Shown here piece after piece: positions 34,692-43,622 of a stretch of DNA of 64,000 nucleotides. The notes under the pieces are model-generated. The model had not been told where the DNA came from and ran no database searches. It worked only from the letters and a program-made list of their open reading frames with translations. The position numbers were made by a program, and so were the translations under genes. The DNA lies in NCBI GenBank assembly GCA_963664655.2, contig OY761554.1:1798001-1862000 (forward strand), given 5' to 3'. This stretch comes from Desulfospira sp963664655 (GTDB lineage Bacteria > Desulfobacterota > Desulfobacteria > Desulfobacterales > Desulfobacteraceae). The first letter of the stretch is position 1; every line of letters starts with the position of its first letter.

Positions 34692-36368
34692 TTATGGTAA
34701 GTCCCGGTGAATGGAATGGAGGCTTTTGTCATGGATGATGTTCCACGTCAAATTATATGATTTTAAGTACTTATTAAGTCTTGAAGTGTCGTCTGAAGTT
34801 TTTTTCCTTTTCCGGGAACAGGAAAACAATCGTATACCTGCCTCGGAACGGGTGGTGCTGTCCATACAGACCTTTATGGTGCTTTCCAGTTGAATTTTTT
34901 CAAACAAATCCAGTTCCCTTGCAATTTCCAAAGAAAAGAGATCAATCAAAGGGAAATGGGATTCCGGTTTATCCGCCAAAATTGATGAACCGGTATTTTT
35001 GTTTTTCCATAAAGCAGAGAGCAGATCAATCTCTTTTTGGACAATGTTGTCGTCGATGACACCATGGAATGAATATGTGATCATTCGTTCCAGCGAACCT
35101 AAAAGACTCCTGAAATTATTCGGCCACACAGCATACTTTGATGAGGCAAAGGCCAAATAGGTTTTCCTGGCGGAGGGAAGGAATTCGGCAAAGATTCCTC
35201 TTTCTTCGGCTATGCGTTGCAGTTCATAATCAATATTCGGCTCAATGTCCTCGGGGCGCTGGCGCAAGGAGGGAAGTTCAAAATGCCAGAGATTGATCCG
35301 GGAAAGCAGATCCCCACGAAAGTGTCCGGCTGAAACTGCCACAGAAAGGTCTTGGTTGGTTGCACAGATAAGCTGGAAGTTGCTGTTTACTTCCGTATCC
35401 GACCCAAACGGGATGAAACGTTTTTCCTCTATTGCCTTTAGCAGCATGACCTGCATGTCCACAGACAGTTCTCCGATTTCGTCAAGAAATAAAATACCAT
35501 TGTCCGCAGTCCGTAAAAGCCCTTTGCGGTTTATGATGGCGCCAGTATAGGACCCTTTTACATGGCCAAAAAGCGTTGACATGGCGCTAGCTCCGTGCAG
35601 GGTTGCGCAGTTTATTTCCACGAACCCGCCTGAAACCATCCCCCGCTGAACACGCAGCTCATAAATTTTCCGGGCAAGTTTGGATTTTCCCGACCCTGTT
35701 GGACCGGAAAACAACATCGGGGCAATGGAGTGGGTCGCCACGTGTTCAATGTCCTTTATCAACGAGTTGAAGGCGTGGTTTTTTGTTTTTATGGATGATT
35801 TCAGATAGTCCAGTGAGTCGGTCCTTTTCCGTTCAAAGGAACCGAGTTCGGAGATCCATTTGCTGACGGCACAATCATAAATTTCAATTTTTTTTTCGTG
35901 GTCCCGAACACCATGTTTCTGGGGTGAGCGAAGGTGAAGAATTTTCAGTGGAAGTTTGCGCGCGTTGATGAGGGTCGCAAGCATGAACGCATGGAGGAAA
36001 AGATTGCCCGGCCCGAAATGAAAATAGTAATCTTCTTTTTGGGTATTAAAGGTAAAACCTTCAAAATAATGGCAGAAAAATCGGTAAAATTCACCGATAT
36101 TTGACGATGAAAAATCCTGGTTCAAGGTTGACGGGACCGGTGTGATTTCAGACTCAGGAGATATCTCCAGCAAGTCGTTTTGAAGTGTTTCTATATTTTT
36201 TATCTGGGAGGCGCTGACAAAATAGTTCAGCTTGCGGATAAAAAAATTTTTCACACCCATCAGTTCGGTCAATGGACGCCATTGTTTCCATCGGTTCTGA
36301 TCCGTGGCCATGTCATGATCTTTGGAAATGGTGCTGAATACGACGATGTCTTTTTCGATGGTTTCCAC
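34692..36368 (-). CDS. RtcR-like sigma-54 transcriptional activator
   Basis: A 558-residue enhancer-binding protein with the RtcR plan. The N-terminal 180 residues resemble the RtcR CARF-like sensor (KQWRPLTELMGVKNFFIRKL; EDYYFHFGPGNLFLHAFMLA), but where RtcR has the ligand loop TTGTH this one reads GPGNL. The AAA+ domain has Walker A SGPTGSGKSKLARK, Walker B GILFLDEIGEL, and GSYTGA in place of GAFTGA (sigma-54 contact loop). The C-terminal region (AGIRLFSCSRKRKKTSDDTS) matches the RtcR DNA-binding end. RtcR normally controls the RNA ligase/cyclase genes rtcBA; neither is near. Instead it is divergent from the flavoprotein/TRAP operon, which has a sigma-54 promoter. It likely senses a different signal. 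Confidence 0.9.
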   Translation of the reverse strand: METIEKDIVVFSTISKDHDMATDQNRWKQWRPLTELMGVKNFFIRKLNYFVSASQIKNIETLQNDLLEISPESEITPVPSTLNQDFSSSNIGEFYRFFCHYFEGFTFNTQKEDYYFHFGPGNLFLHAFMLATLINARKLPLKILHLRSPQKHGVRDHEKKIEIYDCAVSKWISELGSFERKRTDSLDYLKSSIKTKNHAFNSLIKDIEHVATHSIAPMLFSGPTGSGKSKLARKIYELRVQRGMVSGGFVEINCATLHGASAMSTLFGHVKGSYTGAIINRKGLLRTADNGILFLDEIGELSVDMQVMLLKAIEEKRFIPFGSDTEVNSNFQLICATNQDLSVAVSAGHFRGDLLSRINLWHFELPSLRQRPEDIEPNIDYELQRIAEERGIFAEFLPSARKTYLAFASSKYAVWPNNFRSLLGSLERMITYSFHGVIDDNIVQKEIDLLSALWKNKNTGSSILADKPESHFPLIDLFSLEIARELDLFEKIQLESTIKVCMDSTTRSEAGIRLFSCSRKRKKTSDDTSRLNKYLKSYNLTWNIIHDKSLHSIHRDLP

Positions 36369-36624
36369 CTTTTACGCCCTTTTAACAAAAAATCATTAAC
36401 CGGCAAGAGTGCCAAATCAAGGCAAACCCAATCACGCCGGTTAGGCAATCTGATTGTTTCAACCCAATAACAAGACGCGGCTTCAACAATAAGTTACTGG
36501 CAATGGTCTTATTTTTTACAGAATATTTTCTGATTGTACAGAATTATTTCCGGTGCCATGTGCGGGCGATAAGTTCGTCTATCGTAATATATTGTTATTA
36601 TTGGATAATATTATATCAACGAAA

Positions 36625-36640
36625 CGGCATATATTTTGCT
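36625..36640 (+). promoter_or_regulatory. Sigma-54 promoter of the flavoprotein-TRAP operon
   Basis: CGGCATATATTTTGCT has GG (36626-36627) and GC (36638-36639) exactly ten bases apart, with GGCA at -24 and TTTGCT at -12, matching the sigma-54 consensus. It lies about 70 bases before the operon's first ATG at 36710. The rest of the 341-bp gap to the divergent regulator (36369-36709) is AT-rich and has room for an upstream activator site; a near-palindrome TTGGATAATATTATATCAA (36601-36619) is adjacent but very close to the -24. Confidence 0.75.
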
Positions 36641-36709
36641 ATTTTTATAAGTACAAGCCCATACCGGCAAGGTTAATAAGTTGTGCCGTAATTGAAATAA
36701 GGAGGTGCT

Positions 36710-38362
36710 ATGCAAGTTACGAAAAAGAACTGGGGGAATTTGTATGAAGTAGATGTGCTGATTCTCGGAACCGGCGCTTCAGGAATGGGGGCTGCTTTAC
36801 AGGCGTCAGAACAGCAAGCCGACGTGCTTATGGCAGGCAAGGGAACCTTGGAGAGTTCCGGCTCATTAGGGGGCGGAAATGATCATTTCATGGCCATTCT
36901 GGATACGGATGAGCCAAATGACAACAAGGAAGCTTTTGTAAATTTTTACATGAAATCGGCTTTTGGCTATAAGAAAGAGCAGTTAGAGCAATGGCATGCC
37001 GCCATAAAACCCTGCCTTAAAACCCTTGATGAAGTTGGAACGAAATACTTACTCAAGCCCGATGGAACACGATTCAGGTCTGTCGGTTTTGGCCAGCCCG
37101 GCGCATGGTGGTTGAACATAATCAACGGAAAAACCATCAAACGCAATTTGGCCAAAAAAATTCGGAGCCTGGATGTCAATGTCCTGGATAACTTTCAAAT
37201 CACCAGAATGTTCACAAATGAAGGGCAGTTTACCGGATGTATGGGATTCGATATCTTGAGCGGCGAAGTCAGTGCCATCCAGTGCAAGGCGGCAGTAAAC
37301 TGCCTGGGATGGCACGCCCAGCGGGTTACCAACAATTCGACATACAATCCCTTTAACTGCTGGTTTACGCCCTTCACTACCGGCAGCTATCTTGTACAGC
37401 CGTACGAAATAGGGGCATCCATTATCAACGCTGATATTGCGACCCGCGCAACCCTCCTGCCGAAAGGATGGGGGGCGCCCGGAATGAACGGGATCAATAA
37501 CATGGGGGGACACGAACTCAATGCGCTTGGAGAACGTTTCATGGGTAAATATGACCTAATGATGGAAAACGGAAAGCGGATTAACCAGGTTTTGGGAACC
37601 TATCAAGAGCAGATTGAGGGCAAGGGCCCCCCATTTTACATGGACATGCGGCATTTCACAGAAGAAGAAGCCCACCACCTGCAATATGTACTGATGCCGG
37701 CAGACAAAGAAACGTATCTGGATTACTGCAAAGCCCGTAATATCGATTTTAAGAAAACGCTTCTCGAAGTGGAGGTTGGCGAACTCAGCCTGTCAGGGAT
37801 GCTGGTTGCCGATGAGCGCATGGAAACTTCCGTAAAAGGGCTTTTTGCAGGATGCAATTTTACAAGTTTTTCAGGAGCGATGTGCGGCGGTTATGTTGCC
37901 GGATTTCACGCTGTCAATGCCGCCCGGGAGACCGCCATTGGCCAGCTGGGTGAAAATGAGATAATGGATGAAAAATCCCGGGCCATGGCCCCGCTTGGCC
38001 GAAAGCTGTCAAATGCTTTTTCCCAGCTTGATTTTGAAAATCCGATACGGCAGGTCATGGATTATTATGGGAAGTACCGGCGCAATATGGCCGGAATGTC
38101 CCTGGCGTTGGAAAAGCTTTCCCTGATTGATAGCTACAAGGAGCGGGTCAGTGTAAAAAATTTGCATGAGCTTATGCGCCTGCACGAGTCATACGACATT
38201 CTTGCGTTGTGCCGGATCCATTTGCATGCCTGCCTGCAACGCAAGGAAAGCGGGCGCGGGATGTTTCAAGTTTCGGATTACCCCGATTTGGATCCTGAAT
38301 TATCCAAGGGACTCGTGGTTCAGAAAAAGAACGGCGAACCTGTATATTCATGGAGCAGCTAA
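36710..38362 (+). CDS. FAD-dependent oxidoreductase, AprA/fumarate reductase-like
   Basis: A 550-residue cytoplasmic flavoprotein (no signal peptide). The FAD-binding fold starts DVLILGTGASGMGAALQASE (about residues 15-34), and the late FAD motif is VKGLFAGCNFTSFSGAMCGG (about 374-393). Overall arrangement and the closing helical domain match the family of AprA, fumarate reductase and related flavoproteins, but I see no heme sites and cannot name the substrate. It is the first gene of a sigma-54-dependent operon, with AAGGAGG before the ATG. A small ferredoxin follows by 26 bp, the same order as aprA-aprB look-alikes, and then a TRAP transporter. Probably an electron-linked reductase or oxidase of an imported organic acid. 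Confidence 0.85.
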   Translation: MQVTKKNWGNLYEVDVLILGTGASGMGAALQASEQQADVLMAGKGTLESSGSLGGGNDHFMAILDTDEPNDNKEAFVNFYMKSAFGYKKEQLEQWHAAIKPCLKTLDEVGTKYLLKPDGTRFRSVGFGQPGAWWLNIINGKTIKRNLAKKIRSLDVNVLDNFQITRMFTNEGQFTGCMGFDILSGEVSAIQCKAAVNCLGWHAQRVTNNSTYNPFNCWFTPFTTGSYLVQPYEIGASIINADIATRATLLPKGWGAPGMNGINNMGGHELNALGERFMGKYDLMMENGKRINQVLGTYQEQIEGKGPPFYMDMRHFTEEEAHHLQYVLMPADKETYLDYCKARNIDFKKTLLEVEVGELSLSGMLVADERMETSVKGLFAGCNFTSFSGAMCGGYVAGFHAVNAARETAIGQLGENEIMDEKSRAMAPLGRKLSNAFSQLDFENPIRQVMDYYGKYRRNMAGMSLALEKLSLIDSYKERVSVKNLHELMRLHESYDILALCRIHLHACLQRKESGRGMFQVSDYPDLDPELSKGLVVQKKNGEPVYSWSS

Positions 38363-38388
38363 AATATTTTTACATGAAAGGAATTAAA

Positions 38389-38601
38389 ATGCCTCCTGTA
38401 TTTAAAGATGAAGAATGTATCCGTTGCGGTATGTGCGTTCGCGACTGCCCGGCGTATATTTTGGAGATGGATGACAGTAACGGGGACTTGCCGCATGTAA
38501 TAGAGGAATACAAGCTCGAATGCTGGCACTGTGGAAACTGCCGAATCAGTTGCCCAAACAATGCCATTACGTTTGAGTTCCCCCTTTATACTTTGGTGTA
38601 A
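38389..38601 (+). CDS. Small two-cluster ferredoxin, AprB-like
   Basis: Seventy residues from MPPVFKDEECIRCGMCVRDC (ATG 38389, AAAGGA six bases upstream; the longer frame from 38350 lacks a site). Two [4Fe-4S] motifs are seen: CIRCGMCVRDCP near the start and CWHCGNCRISCP near the middle. The spacing matches the electron-transfer subunit that partners AprA-type flavoproteins. It should shuttle electrons between the flavoprotein and a soluble or membrane donor. It lies tightly between the flavoprotein and the TRAP binding-protein gene, which supports a shared transcript. Confidence 0.9.
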   Translation: MPPVFKDEECIRCGMCVRDCPAYILEMDDSNGDLPHVIEEYKLECWHCGNCRISCPNNAITFEFPLYTLV

Positions 38602-38640
38602 GACAAACAATCTGCCATACCGAAAAAGGAGACCGAGAAA

Positions 38641-39726
38641 ATGAAAAAGTTTTGCGTATTGGGAATTTTTATTATCATTATGGCCTTTTCCATTACGGTT
38701 CCGCTCCATGCGGCACCGGATTTTATCCTCTCTTTTAACCTGGCAATCCCCCCGATTCACAACCGGTGGAATATGGCCCTGAAACCTTGGGCAGAAGAAA
38801 TCATGAAGCGCAGTGAAGGCCGCATTCTCATTGAACCCTATTTTGCCCAGGCCCTGAGCAAACAAGAAGAAGTGGCTGAGTCGGTCCGGTCAGGCGTAGC
38901 CGATATCGGGGAAGCGACTTTTACGGTACGCGGGTTGGGAAGGTTCCCTTTTCATGAACAGCTGATTAATTTAACAAAACCCAGCAATTGTACCCGTGAT
39001 GCAGCCAGCCTTGTCAAAGAACTCCACAACGCATTCCCTAAAGAGGCAATGGGGGATGTGGCAGGGACCAAATTATTGTTTTTAGAAGGCCATTCGGTGG
39101 GGATGCTAATCGGCTCCAGCAAGAAGCCGGTAAAGACATTGGAAGACCTGAAGGGGTTAAAGCTGGGGGTGTCCGGTGGGGGAATCCGTCTGGAACGGGC
39201 CAAAAAACTGGGCGCAACCGTGGTCGGCATTACGGTTCCGGACATGTATATGTCCATTGAAAAAGGCATTATTGACGGCGCTGTCGTTGACTGTGAGTTG
39301 CTAGTTTCCCGGAAACTGGGTGATGTCATCAAACACTTGACGCTTATAAACATGGGGGGCAGTGTTTTTTACTGTGTAATGAACCAGGATACATTTGACC
39401 GAATGCCTCCGGATTTGCAAAAAATTATTGATGATGTTTCCCGGGAGGTCGCACCAAAACTATTTTATAACTTTTGGGAAAGGATGCAATACGTAAGCCT
39501 TGAAAAATGGGAAAAGGAAATGGGCGGAAAACTCTATATGCTGTCTGATGCGGATTATGCCAAAGCGGATGAACTGGTTGAGCCGACCTTTACCGAATGG
39601 GTTAAATTTTCAAAAACAAAAGGCCTGCCTGCTGAGGCTATTTTGAAAAAGTATCGGGAGCTTGAGAGCCGTTTCATGGAACCTTGGGCAAAATCAAAAG
39701 CGGCCCAGTTTGTAACCGGAGGCTAG
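38641..39726 (+). CDS. TRAP transporter periplasmic binding protein (DctP-like)
   Basis: A 361-residue binding protein. The signal peptide is residues 1-24 (ending LHAAPD). Core marks are PPIHNRWNMALKPWAEEIMK, SVRSGVADIGEAT and LEDLKGLKLGVSGGG; SIEKGIIDGAVVDCELL matches the ligand-binding hinge of DctP-type proteins. Such proteins capture organic acids or related anions and hand them to the DctQM permease encoded next. The gene begins 39 bp after the ferredoxin and has GGAGACC upstream. Ligand is unknown; the neighbouring flavoprotein suggests an unsaturated or keto acid. Confidence 0.93.
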   Translation: MKKFCVLGIFIIIMAFSITVPLHAAPDFILSFNLAIPPIHNRWNMALKPWAEEIMKRSEGRILIEPYFAQALSKQEEVAESVRSGVADIGEATFTVRGLGRFPFHEQLINLTKPSNCTRDAASLVKELHNAFPKEAMGDVAGTKLLFLEGHSVGMLIGSSKKPVKTLEDLKGLKLGVSGGGIRLERAKKLGATVVGITVPDMYMSIEKGIIDGAVVDCELLVSRKLGDVIKHLTLINMGGSVFYCVMNQDTFDRMPPDLQKIIDDVSREVAPKLFYNFWERMQYVSLEKWEKEMGGKLYMLSDADYAKADELVEPTFTEWVKFSKTKGLPAEAILKKYRELESRFMEPWAKSKAAQFVTGG

Positions 39727-39852
39727 ATAAAAGGGAATAGATTTTGGCGGCAAAAAGGCAACAAACGAAGCGCTTATGGTTTTAGACGCAACCGCCATTT
39801 AAACCGTAGCACAATCGAAAAAGCACCGGGAATTTCTTTTAGGAGGAACATC

Positions 39853-41784
39853 ATGGAGATGCATCATCAAATGTCGAATTTTTCCCGTAAACAAGATCCA
39901 TTGCATACAATTGTTCTTGCTGTTCGTGCATTGAAAAAAATTCAGCCGCTGTGCAAGTGGCTGAGCACCATCGGCATGTATTTTTTCTTGATCATGGTGG
40001 CCATTACGTTCCTGGATGTGTTTCTTCGGTATTTTTTCTCCAGTCCGTTAAGCGGGACTATTGAGCTAACTGAATTCTTTATGGTCGTGGTGTTCTTTTC
40101 ATCCGTTGCCTATACACATTGGATCGGCGGCCATATCTCAATGGATATCATTACGGGAAGGCTTCCCCCTGAAAGACAGCAACAGCTCTTGTTGATAACG
40201 AATGTCTGGTCGCTTGTAACCATATGGTTCTGTATTACAGCGATGTTGAAATACGCTGGAAATCTCGACCTGTATTCATCTGTTATGGACATCCCCATCA
40301 AACCCTTTGTCTATTTTGCAGCACTGGGGTGCATTCTTTTGCTGCTCTCTTTGTCTCACGATGTGCTTGAGTCCATTCTTGTGGTTCACCGGGAGAGCGG
40401 GAGGAAAACTTTGGGTCTGGTGGTTGCTATTGCGGTGTTGTCCACTGGAATTGTTTGCTGGTTTGCCATGAACCGCCTGCCGGGAATATCGACCGTGAAA
40501 ATAGGTATCCTCGGCATGGCGTTCATGTTTTTTCTTTTTTTTTCCGGGATGCCGGTGGCTTATTCATTAATGGCATCGGCATTTGTTTTCATTTCAAACC
40601 TCAGGGGATTTGACGCGGCATATGCGATGCTTGGAAAGTTTTGGTACAGTACCGTTTCCAATTATTCATGGTCTCCGCTGATGTTTTTTTTACTGATGGG
40701 GTATGTCTGTTTTCAGGGCAAATTCGGCCAGGACCTTTATTATGCCGCACGCTGCTGGATGGGCCATTGGCGCGGCGGCCTGGCGACCGGAAGTGTTTGT
40801 GCCTGCACGGCGTTTGGTTCGGTGGTAGGCGACTCCCTGGCCGGTGCGGTCACCATGTCTGCCATTGCGCTTCCGGAAATGCGGAATAACGGATACAAGG
40901 ATGAACTGGCATTGGGATGCCTGGCCTGTTCCGGAACCATCGGCAGCCTCATCCCGCCCAGCACGACATTTATTCTGTACGGGGTTCTCGCCCAGCAATC
41001 CATCGGTGAGTTGTTCATTGCCGGGGTAGTTCCCGGGATCTTGTGTATGGCCATGTTTATCGCCACCATATGGATATGGGTCCGCCTGGACCCTTCCATC
41101 GCACCCGCTTCTCCGCGAGCCACCCGGCCGGAAGCCTATGCATCCTTAAAATCAGCCATCCCGATCATCATCATGTTTTTCGTCGTCATCGGGGGAATTT
41201 ACGGCGGCATTTTTACCGCCACTGAAGGCGGTGGAATAGGTGTTTTTGGCATGTTGTTATTGGCCCTGTTCATGGGGCGGTTAAATTTCACGGGTTTGAA
41301 CACAGCGCTCAAAGAGGCTGCAAAATTTACGTCAATGTGCTTTGCGCTGCTGGCAGGAGCCAATTTGCTGGGCTATTTTATGACATTGAGCCGTATTCCG
41401 ATGGTTCTGGCAAATGAAATTTCCATGTTGACACTGCCCCCAATGTTGATAATGTTCATCATCATTGGGGTCCTTTGTTTTCTGGGATGTTTTATTCCGG
41501 CGATTCCACTGGTGCTGATTTGCGTGCCGATTTTTGTACCCATTGCCGAAGTCTTTGCCTGGGACCTGGTTTGGTTTGGTGTGGTAACGACCTTGGTAAA
41601 AAACATGGCCTGTATTACACCGCCGTTTGGAATTAATCTTTTTGTCATGAAGGGCATTGCCGAGGTGCCTATTGGCTGTATGTATAGGGCGTCCATGCCG
41701 TTTATTGTTGCCCTGTTCTTTTGCATTGCCGTTATTGTTGCTTTTCCGCAACTTAGCTTATGGTTGCCAGGATTGATGAAGTAA
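39853..41784 (+). CDS. TRAP permease, fused DctQ and DctM
   Basis: A 643-residue inner-membrane protein combining both permease parts. Residues about 40-190 are the four-helix DctQ part (FLDVFLRYFFSSPLSGTIEL). From about residue 205 the large DctM subunit follows: AFMFFLFFSGMPVAYSLMAS, CTAFGSVVGDSLAGAVTMSA and LACSGTIGSLIPPSTTFILY are typical, with roughly a dozen helices. DctQM fusions are known. It imports the ligand of the upstream binding protein with the sodium gradient. It starts 126 bp after that gene, with AGGAGGA upstream, and ends 12 bp from the converging methyltransferase pseudogene. Confidence 0.93.
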   Translation: MEMHHQMSNFSRKQDPLHTIVLAVRALKKIQPLCKWLSTIGMYFFLIMVAITFLDVFLRYFFSSPLSGTIELTEFFMVVVFFSSVAYTHWIGGHISMDIITGRLPPERQQQLLLITNVWSLVTIWFCITAMLKYAGNLDLYSSVMDIPIKPFVYFAALGCILLLLSLSHDVLESILVVHRESGRKTLGLVVAIAVLSTGIVCWFAMNRLPGISTVKIGILGMAFMFFLFFSGMPVAYSLMASAFVFISNLRGFDAAYAMLGKFWYSTVSNYSWSPLMFFLLMGYVCFQGKFGQDLYYAARCWMGHWRGGLATGSVCACTAFGSVVGDSLAGAVTMSAIALPEMRNNGYKDELALGCLACSGTIGSLIPPSTTFILYGVLAQQSIGELFIAGVVPGILCMAMFIATIWIWVRLDPSIAPASPRATRPEAYASLKSAIPIIIMFFVVIGGIYGGIFTATEGGGIGVFGMLLLALFMGRLNFTGLNTALKEAAKFTSMCFALLAGANLLGYFMTLSRIPMVLANEISMLTLPPMLIMFIIIGVLCFLGCFIPAIPLVLICVPIFVPIAEVFAWDLVWFGVVTTLVKNMACITPPFGINLFVMKGIAEVPIGCMYRASMPFIVALFFCIAVIVAFPQLSLWLPGLMK

Positions 41785-41796
41785 GGAAGGTATATG

Positions 41797-42602
41797 TTAT
41801 CTATACAAAATGACCGCTGACCACTGCTTTTGGGTTTTTTCCCAGACCGCTGAAAATCCGTGGGCTAAATAATGGGAAATCAGCTCCTGTTTTTCCCATT
41901 CCCGGATCCCGGACAGGATCAGGGTGCCATCCGGGCTCAGGTTTTCTTTGATGAGCCCGGACAGTCTGGCTAAAGTGGGAAACCGGAGGTTGGCACAGAT
42001 GACGGAAAACTCATCGGGGCAGGCCGGCATGAGGCTTTCCTCTATCCGGATCTGCCCGGCCAGTTGATTGGCGTCAATGTTGGCCCCTGCTTCGGACACG
42101 GCATTGGGGTCGATATCCCATGCCCGGCACGAGGACAGGCCGGCAAGGCAAAGGGCAATGGCCAGGACCCCGGAACCGGTGCCGATATCAGCACCTGAGG
42201 TGACCGGATCAGGCCTTTTGAATTCCGGTTGAAAAAACAGGTTATCAATGGCCTGAAGACAGAGCCGGGTGGTGGGGTGGTGGCCTGAGCCAAAAGAAAT
42301 GCCGGGCAAAAGGTTGATGTCAAGTTCGCCCTTTCGGGCCCTGGAAGCGGATGTCGGGGGCTTTAAATAAAAATGATCCGCGACCCTTACCGGCTTTGAA
42401 AACTGATGTCCACATAGGTGGACCCGTAAAGATCCTGAAAATCAATTTCCTGTTCCGTCACCAGGGTGTTGAGAACCGTTGCGGCTTCCCGCCGGGTAAG
42501 GGACAGGGCGGTACGGATGTTATCTATATAATCCCTGGCCGTCAGCCTGACGTCTGACCGGGTCAGGATATCCAGAACCGCCTTCCGGTCAAAGACAATC
42601 AT
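41797..42602 (-). pseudogene. PrmA-like methyltransferase, single-base frameshift
   Basis: The frame from 42602 (MIVFDRKAVLDILTRSDVRL) reads to QSR-stop at 42387, while the next frame continues without a start of its own: VRVADHFYLKPPTSASRARK, then NLLPGISFGSGHHPTTRLCL, then DIGTGSGVLAIALC (SAM site) to 41797. Adding one C within AGCCGGTAAGG at about 42395 rejoins them as FQSPVRVADHF. The whole is about 267 residues, similar to ribosomal protein L11 methyltransferase-type enzymes. The frameshift could be real or a sequencing error. The gene is the last of the minus-strand block and overlaps the upstream gene by 14 bp. Confidence 0.8.
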
Positions 42603-42945
42603 GCCCCTCTTGTTTTAAGAGCACTTTATACCAGGCAGCAAAATCAAACATGCCCCTGATTTTTTCATCGTCGTTGATAATCCCCAGGCACATTTCAAGG
42701 GCGCCCTGGGCATAGGTGTTGGAGTACTCGTCGTGGTCGATGCGGGTCAGGAATTCCCGGATCAGCTCCTGGGAGGTCCGCTTGGTTTTGTCTTTTCTGA
42801 TATCAATGGGATCTTTGGGCTCCTGGAACGGATCCCAGTTGTCATACCCCACTTTGTTTAAAATCTGGCGCTGGCCCCGCTTGCCCATGGCGTCAAATAT
42901 GGCTTTTTTTTTGGCCTCAATTTCTTCGGGCGTAAAGGTTTCCAT
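42589..42945 (-). CDS. Conserved hypothetical protein
   Basis: A 118-residue soluble protein (METFTPEEIEAKKKAIFDAM) of mixed charge with motifs GKRGQRQILNKVGYDNWDPF and NTYAQGALEMCLGIINDD. No signal peptide or membrane helix. A strong ribosome site (GGGAGGA) precedes the ATG. It sits between the cysteine-cluster protein and the methyltransferase remnant, and looks like part of the same transcript. Function unknown; I believe similar proteins occur in related sulfate reducers but cannot check. Confidence 0.7.
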   Translation of the reverse strand: METFTPEEIEAKKKAIFDAMGKRGQRQILNKVGYDNWDPFQEPKDPIDIRKDKTKRTSQELIREFLTRIDHDEYSNTYAQGALEMCLGIINDDEKIRGMFDFAAWYKVLLKQEGHDCL

Positions 42946-42960
42946 TGGTTTCCTCCCCCG

Positions 42961-43611
42961 TTATTGTTTAATCCCGAGGTATTCTTCGTTAAAATCCGTC
43001 ACCAGAGCCATTGACACGGGAATCAGAAGCTCGTGCATTTTAATGTTCTGGGACTCAATTCCCTTGATGAGTTTGGCGGAAATCAGCTGAAGCTGTCCGT
43101 AAATCTTGTCCATGTTCAAGGTGGGGTATGGATTGCCCTGGATAAAGTTGGTTCGTCCGCAGATATGGCTGGCCCCTGCGGTTGAGACCGGAATCCCGTA
43201 GACCCTGCAGGTAATGGGCCGGTGTTCGTACATGACACACAGGTTGTCCTGGCCCAGAAGGGGACAGCGGACCCGCTCCTGGGACATCTGGGCGACAATT
43301 TCGAGCTGGTCTGCCCCGTCTTTGACTCTTTTGTAGGCATCCCGTTTGAGCCGGGCCAGGGCCCGGTCTGTTTTTCCGGCAATTTCAATGAGCTCGTTTT
43401 TTTCGGTGCCTGAAAATTTTTCTTGAAATTTTTCTTTCAGGTACAAGGCTTCCACCAGGGTAAGATCAAAAATGGCATAACAGCAGTCCGAACATTTCTC
43501 CCTGCAAAATACCTCTTTGGGGAATTCTTTTTTTACCCGGCCAAATATCCCGTCCACCACCTGGACCAAGCCTTCATACTCTGTAAAATACGGTGTTAAT
43601 TCAATTGTCAT
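42961..43611 (-). CDS. YkgJ-family cysteine-cluster protein
   Basis: A 216-residue protein. The start MTIELTPYFTEYEGLVQVVD at 43611 is preceded by AAAGGAC; the longer frame to 43638 is not. The cysteine set VFCREKCSDCCYAIFDLTLV (about 47-66) and RCPLLGQDNLCVMYEHRPIT with CRVYG (about 124-148) matches the YkgJ/UPF0153 zinc- or iron-chelating domain. Role unknown, though such proteins are common in anaerobes. It follows mnmE closely: its start overlaps the last mnmE codons region by coordinates only outside of frame, with the mnmE stop 12 bp downstream of this ATG's upstream leader. Confidence 0.85.
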   Translation of the reverse strand: MTIELTPYFTEYEGLVQVVDGIFGRVKKEFPKEVFCREKCSDCCYAIFDLTLVEALYLKEKFQEKFSGTEKNELIEIAGKTDRALARLKRDAYKRVKDGADQLEIVAQMSQERVRCPLLGQDNLCVMYEHRPITCRVYGIPVSTAGASHICGRTNFIQGNPYPTLNMDKIYGQLQLISAKLIKGIESQNIKMHELLIPVSMALVTDFNEEYLGIKQ

Positions 43612-43622
43612 GGGGTTGTCCT

